A stretch of DNA of 64,000 nucleotides, from the NCBI RefSeq assembly GCF_030272615.1, contig NC_081413.1:555049136-555113135 (forward strand). The letters run 5' to 3'. The notes beneath the pieces were generated by a model. The model saw only the letters and a program-made list of their open reading frames with translations, was not told where the DNA came from and searched no databases. Shown piece after piece: positions 58,048 through 64,000 of the stretch (the stretch's first letter is position 1; the number at the start of each line of letters is the position of its first letter). Position numbers and translations under genes: made by a program. This DNA comes from Cryptomeria japonica. Lineage: Eukaryota; Streptophyta; Pinopsida; Cupressales; Cupressaceae.

Positions 58048-60026
58048 TTAAACATCTCATGTTCTTGATTGGATGAGTGTCCCTCAATCTCAATGTCACC
58101 TCTATCAATGAGATCTTGTATGATGTTCTTCAGTCAATGACAATTTCCTATCTTATGACCCTTGCTCTTATGAAATTCACAATACTCATCATCATTCCAC
58201 CAATTTGGTTTAACCTTTGGTTCATATGGAGGAAAATCTGGAACTGTGATTACCTTGTTTGCCACTAGCTTTTTGAAGACTGACTCAAGTGGTTCTCCCA
58301 ATGGAGTGTACTTCCTTCATGATTTGGAAGTTGTTTGAGTATTCACTTGATTGTTTGTAGAACTTGATCCCGAAAAGATGAATTTGGGTCGCATTGTGTT
58401 GGCATCAACAACACCATCATTGACTGTATTCTTGTTTTTATTCCAAAATCTCGGCTTGTCTTTTCCCTTAAAGTCATCTTTGTTTTCCTTGAATATCTTA
58501 ATGACTCCTTGTTCAATTAGGACCTTCTCTGTTGCTAAACCTTTTTCAATGACGTCCTTGAAGGTAGATGAACAAGCTTTCCTTAAGTCACAGCCAATGT
58601 CTTTGTTAACATTCTGGGTAAACATTTCTACCATTTGTTTTTGTGGAATTTCACAAGAGCATCTGCTGGCTAGATTTCTCCATCTTTGTAAAAATGATGC
58701 AAAAGACTCTCCCTCTTTTTGCTTGGTGTTGCACAAAGTAGTGACTGATATGTCTGTCTCTATGTTGTAGGAGAAATGTTGAATAAATGCCTTTGCTAAG
58801 TCACCCCATGACTTAATACCAGGTGGGAGTTGGGAGAACCATTCCATAGCTTGATCACCTAAGCTTTGTGGGAATAATCTCATCAAATATGTCTCTTCTG
58901 CTGCTACCTCAATGCAAGCTGTGAAAAATTGTCTTATGTGTGCCTTAGGATCCCCTTTTCCTCTGTACTTATCAAATTTAGGCATCACAAAGTGTGTAGG
59001 GAATGGAGGCATTGGAATTCTCTTGTCAAATGGATAAGGACATATGTCTCTCATTGTGTATGTTGGCTTTGGTGTATTTGTGTCCTCCATTTTCTTTTGT
59101 AAGTCCCTGATTTATTGCTCCAAATTGCTCTTAGGTGGAGATCAACTTCTTGGACCATACCCCATGCTTGAAGCACCAATTGGAGGAGGAGCATGTTGCA
59201 TATATGGATCATATTGATCATACACATGTTCATATGGAGGAGGTCTATAGTGATGCTGCGTATATGGACCACTTGGTATAGATTCATGTTGAGGAACGCC
59301 ATATCTATTTTGTGCATGTATACCATACTCTACATGCATGTCATGTTATAATGTGTTGCCCCCAAATTTGACATGGGGTTTCCTTGTGTCCAAATTTTGA
59401 GCATGCCTTTGAATATCCAATTTCTTTGGTGGTTGATCCTTAACATTGGTATGTGATTGAGCATATCTTTCTGCATAAGACTTCCATAATGGTTTGCGAA
59501 GGTGAGTATCATATGCTTGACCATGTGTATGTGGGACCTCTGGTTTTTGAAGCAAAGACGATGGTGATTCAGGTACCATATATGGTCCTCTATGTCCTCC
59601 ACTATTAGGCCTCCTTTGATCCATGTTGGAGTGAGGTTGTTGCAAAGGTCAATTTTCCATTATTTGAGACATGTCAAAATCATGGGGTATTTTGGCTCTA
59701 GTTTGTGCCATCATTTGTAAGAAGTATTGTCTATCCCTCCTCATTATTTCCTCAACCAATCGATTGAAATGGGGATTCATAATGGATTCTTCCACATCTG
59801 CTGAATGCACTGAAAAGTTATCCATATTGTCATTGTGTGTATCATTGTTGTTTGTAGTGTCCACGTTTTCAACATTTGGAACGTTTCTATAGACACCCAT
59901 GTCAAGTAATGTAGTATGATCAATATTGAAAAAGACATCATTGTCATACTCATAAACACTCATGTTTGCAGACTCTTGAGCCTCCTTAGTTTCTCTCCTA
60001 GATTTTTGAAGACGGGTTTCAACCAT
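58048..60026 (-). pseudogene. Element D Gag
   Basis: One frame from ATG 60026 (MVETRLQKSRRE), with stops near 59649, 59340, 59141, 58317 and 58160 but no frameshift. The N-terminal 300 residues are polar and Tyr/Pro/His-rich. The capsid-like core (59000-58500) shows FDKYRGKGDPKAHIRQFF, EWFSQLPPGIKSWGDLAKAF and EGESFASFLQRWRNLASRC, the retrotransposon Gag fold of Ty3/gypsy. A C-x2-H-x4-H-x4-C finger, CEFHKSKGHKIGNC, follows near 58180. It runs in the same frame into pol, now separated by the TIR element. Confidence 0.9.
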
Positions 60027-62274
60027 GAACTAGGTATTGACTAAGATGTGTGAGACTAGATGAAAATGGAAAAAGTACGGAAGATCAAGAGTTGGATGGA
60101 ATGTAAATGAATCTGAGGTGTACTTGCAATATCCAAAATGTAAGACCAAGTATGTATGTAGTAGAGTAGGTGTGACTTCCAAAGAGAGGATAGTTTCTCT
60201 TGATGAGGTAAGTTGACCTTGACTCTAAGTAAGACCAAATGAGACCCAAAGGTAAGAAACCTTGATGAGGGACCACTTAGCAAAGTATTGTTGTATGTAG
60301 TGTGTTGATAAAGTATAGTGAGGACAAGCAAGTGACCTTTTGACTCAAGTTTAGACAATTGTGAATGTAAAGTGAGGTGTGAAGCAATGATGGACTTTGT
60401 GAGACCCAAAGACAAGTTGAATGCTAAATGAAACCCTGGAGAAATGACCTAGGAAGCTCAAGAATTCTAAAATTGACTATGTTTGTTTGCTGGACTATAA
60501 CAGTTTTTCAATTTTGAACACAGACGCGCCTGTATACTTCATAGATGCAATTTCCTGACATAGACGTGGCTCTGTTCAACACAGACGTGCTTTTGAGATT
60601 TTTTTGCAAAATGCACTATTGATTTTGGGAACATTGATGCATTTCTGCCCTTCACAGATGTGGTTATATAGAACAAATTCTATTATGTCAGACACAGACG
60701 TGTTTCTGCAAAATTTGTACAATTTTTTCCAATTTGTGAAGTCATTTTGTTGTGACCAAATCTGACTGTTTGATTGTTTTTTGTGACAAGAGGACATAGT
60801 GTTGATGAAGACCTAATGTGTGTAAGTGTCTAGACTCCAAAATGACTCCAATAAAAAGTGTGTTGTTTGATGTAAAAATGTTTTACATACACTTGAAGAC
60901 ACAAAAGACACAATGTTTTGCTATTTGGTCTTGAATGTTTTGAATGTTTAAAATAAGTCAAGCACAATTCTTATGGCTGGCCAAGATAATAGTTGTTGAT
61001 CCCACATGGGGTTTTACCCCTAAGGCTATGCTATTCAGAGCGGATACTTAGATGCTTGACCTCACTAGCTCCAGCCTTGACACTCACTTCTCGGGTCAGC
61101 CAAGCATCAGTCCCCACGAAAACTCCCCGTGGTGAACTTTGTATCTCTACTAAGAACTGTATGTGTGTGGGCCGCTACCAGAGGTCCGACCTCTTGCCCC
61201 AACAACTAGAAAGATTTGGGCTTCTAAAACAAAAAGGTACTAGTAAGGGCATCCGCTCATGTGACCATACATGCAACACTTTCAGCTCTGTAAATATAGA
61301 AGGCTCCCAGCTGGTAGGGGTTATGCCCTACAACTGATCAAATAAATTTGATCAAACGGGTTTATGGGGAGACATAGTGTCGGTATGAACTAATCAGCAC
61401 ATGTTATTCATAGTTTTCACCATGAATATAGTTATTTATAGTGGTTCGGAAGAGGTGGGTTTTCCTCGTTACCACTTGGGTCGTTCTCTTCTCACTAGTA
61501 GTCCTAATGACCACACAGGAAGATAGGCCCTCTAAAGATTAAACAAAAAGAGCCTATTGCTCAAGACACAAAAGACAATAATTCAATTTTAGTGCACCAA
61601 TTGAAGTGTTTGCTAGTCTATGAAAACAAGACGCACAATAAAAATCCAAAAACCCTTGCCAAGGACCTGCAACAAAGAGTTGTTAGTAGTTTGGATTGTT
61701 TCAAATAATCACCCCTTCCTATAAGAACACAAGTTAGGTAAATTTTAAACCCAAAAGACTTTGTGAAAATAGGGGCCTTCAACAAAACGTTTTGCTTTCA
61801 AGACAAGCTGCACCAATTTTGTTAGCTAGATCTTAAAATGTTAGCTCCAAATAAACCAGATCTGAAACCTTAAATGCAAAAAGCCAAAACTAAATCAATA
61901 AACCCAAAATATGAAATTGGTGAACACAGATGCGATTACCCTCCACATAGATGTGGCTTACTGACGCAGACGCAGTTTTGTGCGACGCAGACGTGGCTCC
62001 AGAATGCAAACACGATTTCTGGATGTAGACGTGGCTAAAAACACCGTAGACGTGACTTTAGAACACAAACACAGTTTTTGAAACCTGCAAAAATAAAATA
62101 TTGCTGATAACACAGACGCGATTCTGGATGTCGCAAACACACCAGAAAGTCAAAAACGTGATCTGAAAGTACGCAGACGCGAAAATATCAAAATGTTGCG
62201 GAACATGTTAGATTTGCAACTTCAAAACACAAAATCTGCAACAAGGATGTTAAATGCAAAAAGGGACAAGAGTC
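60027..62274 (-). other. Element D leader (5' untranslated region)
   Basis: 2.2 kb without a supported gene. Holds clusters of CACAGACGYG-type words at 60525-60700 (about five, widely spaced) and 61925-62180 (about ten, roughly 20 bp apart). Between them (about 61000-61330) is a GC-richer, low-repeat block. The small ORF at 60993-61337 on the plus strand has no family resemblance. A TATAAATA word (minus) occurs near 61431-61440. Confidence 0.6.
61925..62180 (+). repeat. Degenerate ~20-bp repeat array (CACAGACGTGGCT type)
   Basis: About ten copies of a core RCAGACGYGRYT at roughly 20-bp spacing (for example 61968, 61987, 62025, 62047, 62113 and 62163). It is the reverse complement of the core in the array at 47093-47345, so the two ends of the element's internal region carry it in opposite orientation. 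Confidence 0.75.
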
Positions 62275-62292
62275 CCACCGAGCATGCCAAAA
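62275..62292 (-). other. Element D primer binding site
   Basis: The minus strand reads TGGCATGCTCGGTGGGAC three bases inside the 5' LTR. The initial TGG fits a tRNA CCA end; I cannot name the tRNA with confidence. It is not the initiator-Met site used by the copia-like elements. Confidence 0.65.
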
Positions 62293-63061
62293 TGTATATG
62301 GGGGAAATGGATAACAATAATAATGATATTGAAAGGCTAAATGAATTCAACCACAAAACCCTAGCCTAACAACAACAAAGATCCACCATAACATATGAAG
62401 ATTACCTAAGACAATGCAAATCAAATGAAATCACAAAGATTATACCATCACATGTCCAATAGGGTTTGGATCTCCATTCTTCCTATCTCCATTGATCTTG
62501 CTTGATATATTTTCTCTCAGATTTTATGTGCACAAGAGCTCAACAAAGAACGAAATGTGGTTGCAAGTAGAATCGTAATGTAGTCAATTGATCAAGTAAT
62601 TAGCTAGTTAGGGTTTGATAATGAAGGAAGCATCTCCTTATATAGAAGACACAATATGAAATGGAGGGATAAGATTGAGAGGTGTAAAAGGAGGTCGGTT
62701 ATGATTAGAGGGTAGGTAAAAGAAATAATAAAATAATGAAAGGGGTAGGTAGTGTATGAATCAAGAGATGAATGACATGTGTCATGTGTAGAAAAGGTTA
62801 ATGAATTAATTAAATAAATAAAGATTTATTTAATTAATAGAAGAAATGAGATCAATTAAATAAATAAAATATTTATTTAATTAGGAAAAGGATAATTTAA
62901 ATAAATAAATGTATTTATTTAAATGAGAAATAAGGCTAGAAGAGGATAAATGAATTAATTAAATAAATAAAGATTTATTTAATTAATAGAAGAATTAAGC
63001 TAAAGTAATTAAATAAATAAAATATTTATTTAATTAGACATGACAATTTTAGGTGTCTACA
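62293..63061 (-). repeat. Element D 5' LTR (769 bp)
   Basis: Starts TGTAGACACCTAAAATTG at 63061 and ends TTTCCCCCATATACA at 62293. About 15 differences from the other LTR by eye. The target duplication TCTAC follows at 63062-63066. Confidence 0.93.
62637..62646 (-). promoter_or_regulatory. TATA-like element of D 5' LTR
   Basis: CTATATAAGG on the minus strand, conserved in the other LTR at 46143-46152. It lies about 415 bp into the LTR, a likely core promoter for gag-pol transcription. Confidence 0.5.
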
Positions 63062-63513
63062 TCTACCTTATCAGTTCTCAACATATCATTCTCATGAGCC
63101 AATATGCCACATTCTTCAAATGTGTTCTTCAGAGATACAACAAGATTTTATTCCTTCTTCTTTCTGTCCTCAATTTCTTTTGACATCCTTATAGTCAGAT
63201 CTTGTCTTTAATTCTTCATGAGAAAGTTTTCTTGACTCAACTTCTGACATTGTTTTTTAAGTGCATTTTTCTCTTCTTCATCCTGGTTTTGCAAAAGTTC
63301 CTTCCTCCTAGATTGAGCAGATGATAACGTTTCTTGTAGAACAAGAATGAATTCATTAGTAGAATTTAATTCATCTTGCAGCTTTAAGTTCTTCAACCTT
63401 TCAACATCATAATCCTCAAGTGCCATTTCAAGTTGCTTCTCCATAGCCATAATCAATGATTCCAGTTTTAGGATCTTCCTCAAGCTGTTAAACTTCCTTT
63501 GAGGCACTAGGCT
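63062..63513 (-). pseudogene. Element C ORF1, coiled-coil N-terminus
   Basis: Open from AGC at the end of the primer binding site: SLVPQRKFNSLRKILKLE, then a long coiled coil (EDYDVERLKNLKLQDELNST, KKQCQKLSQENFLMKN). The first ATG is about 20 codons in. A stop lies near 63208, and the same frame resumes (IRMSKEIEDRKKKE) until D inserted. The gene continues at 45799 with the zinc knuckles. Confidence 0.8.
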
Positions 63514-63523
63514 CTAATACCAA
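63511..63523 (-). other. Element C primer binding site
   Basis: Minus strand TTGGTATTAGAGC, one base from the 5' LTR, the same as in A and B. Confidence 0.9.
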
Positions 63524-63524
63524 T

Positions 63525-64000
63525 TGTTAGAATAAAAGGAATCCAAGAACACTGAGAGGGGGGGGGGTGGTAAATTAGTGTTTTGTCGGTGTTATAAGAT
63601 TTTACCTTATTACAACATACACATATAAACTAGTAAATGAAGAAATATGTGACACAAAGTAAATAAACCAGCCACATGAATGTGTAAGGAAGTTAAGTAG
63701 CGGAAACAACTTCCTACACTAACCTTGAGAGGAGGGTAATGCAAAACTTTTTCAGATCATTACAACAGTTACAGAAAATAGAAATAGATATAATAGCAAT
63801 CATACCACAACACAATGATTTACATGGGGAAAACCCTTTCGGGAGAAAAACCCCACCCTCCAAAAGCAGCTCAATATTTTATTCAGCAATCAAAAACAGA
63901 TTACAAAATACTTGCAGAGCAAGCTCTTCGCAGGAGTAGCACTAATCAGAGATTCAGAGGCAACTCAATAGCCATGAGACTCTTACACACAACCTCTATC
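63525..64000 (-). repeat. Element C 5' LTR, interrupted and running off the window
   Basis: Matches 32651-32845 of the left LTR up to CACATGAATG (63682), where LTR I inserted. The outer G-tract is 11 or more bases long here. Confidence 0.85.
63683..64000 (-). mobile_element. LTR of another Sirevirus-like element (I), partial
   Basis: New sequence begins TGTAAGGAAGTTAAG exactly where the C LTR match ends. The preceding GAATG (63678-63682) is the likely target duplication. It holds CATGGGGAAAACCC...GAGAAAAACCCCACCC at about 63824-63856, a form of the LTR box shared by A, B, C, G3 and H. The rest is outside the window. Confidence 0.7.

Larger units (their letters stand above)
45800..63061 (-). 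mobile_element. Element D: 17.3-kb Tat-like Ty3/gypsy retrotransposon with antisense PMD gene
   Basis: LTRs 45800-46566 and 62293-63061 flank it, with a perfect 5-bp target duplication TCTAC (45795-45799 and 63062-63066). Minus order: 5' LTR, PBS, 2.2-kb leader, gag-pol (60026 to 51504), a long 3' region with a plus-strand PMD gene, polypurine tract, 3' LTR. Domain order PR-RT-RH-aRNH-IN with DGG protease and a second RNase H points to the Tat lineage. LTRs are about 98% identical by eye, so the insertion is recent, yet gag-pol carries stops, a 1-bp deletion and a DNA-transposon insertion. Confidence 0.93.
32651..64000 (-). mobile_element. Element C: pol-less Sirevirus-like LTR retrotransposon, split by B and D
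   Basis: Left LTR 32651-33565 and right LTR from 63525 to beyond the window share sequence and TGTTRGAATA...CCAACA type ends. A primer binding site abuts the right LTR and polypurine tracts abut the left, so it is minus-oriented. Its own internal DNA (about 5.1 kb) is in three pieces: 63062-63524, 42515-45799 and 33566-34951. Element D (TSD TCTAC) and element B (TSD GAATT) separate them. It encodes a coiled-coil/zinc-knuckle ORF1 and an ORF2 homologous to those of A and B. No pol was seen. The right end is outside the window. Confidence 0.88.

Noticed and set aside
60993..61337. Possible rRNA or small structured RNA gene in the D leader
   Set aside because: Composition first suggested it, but no conserved rRNA, tRNA or snRNA segment could be matched.

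Overview
This is plant nuclear DNA from a repeat-rich, probably very large genome. The evidence is nested LTR retrotransposons of the Ty1/copia (Sirevirus-like) and Ty3/gypsy (Tat-like) types, initiator-Met primer binding sites, and a plant mobile domain (PMD) gene. A seed plant is secure; a gymnosperm is possible but not provable from the sequence. I see no intact host gene, tRNA, rRNA or CRISPR array. Nearly all coding sequence is element-derived and broken by stops.

Layout. 1-11035: a plus-strand copia remnant (G1), split by element A (1107-9151, minus) and solo LTR H (9692-10986). 11036-14925: 3-kb LTR and a little internal sequence of a gypsy element (E, minus). 14926-16097: copia fragment G2 (minus). 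16098-24757: copia element G3 (minus), whose 5' LTR holds solo gypsy LTR J (21647-23162). 24758 to about 30710: decayed 3' part of a Tat-like gypsy element (F, plus) with an antisense PMD gene. 30711-32650: unassigned. 32651 to beyond the window: element C (minus), interrupted by element B (34957-42509, plus) and by the 17.3-kb gypsy element D (45800-63061, minus). D itself carries a 993-bp DNA transposon in gag-pol. Another LTR (I) starts at 63683 inside C's right LTR. Target-site duplications (TSDs) define most of these insertions.

The most interesting system is the trio A, B and C. They are three different LTR-element families without protease, integrase, reverse transcriptase or RNase H. 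Each carries the same two-gene plan: ORF1, a coiled coil plus four or five CCHC zinc knuckles, opening right after the primer binding site; and ORF2, about 1,100 codons, with a shared N-terminal domain, a basic/charged middle and a coiled-coil tail. Their primer binding site, the block after it, repeated polypurine tracts, an LTR box and a C-rich LTR end match the copia element G3. They therefore look like non-autonomous Sirevirus-type elements that may use copia enzymes in trans.

Element D is nearly complete structurally: one gag-pol frame of about 2,500 codons with zinc finger, DGG protease, G-patch, reverse transcriptase, two RNase H domains and integrase. It also has an antisense PMD gene with a plausible 5' exon, and a predicted intron containing a 20-bp degenerate repeat array and a minisatellite whose units keep a covarying stem-loop. 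F has the same antisense PMD arrangement.
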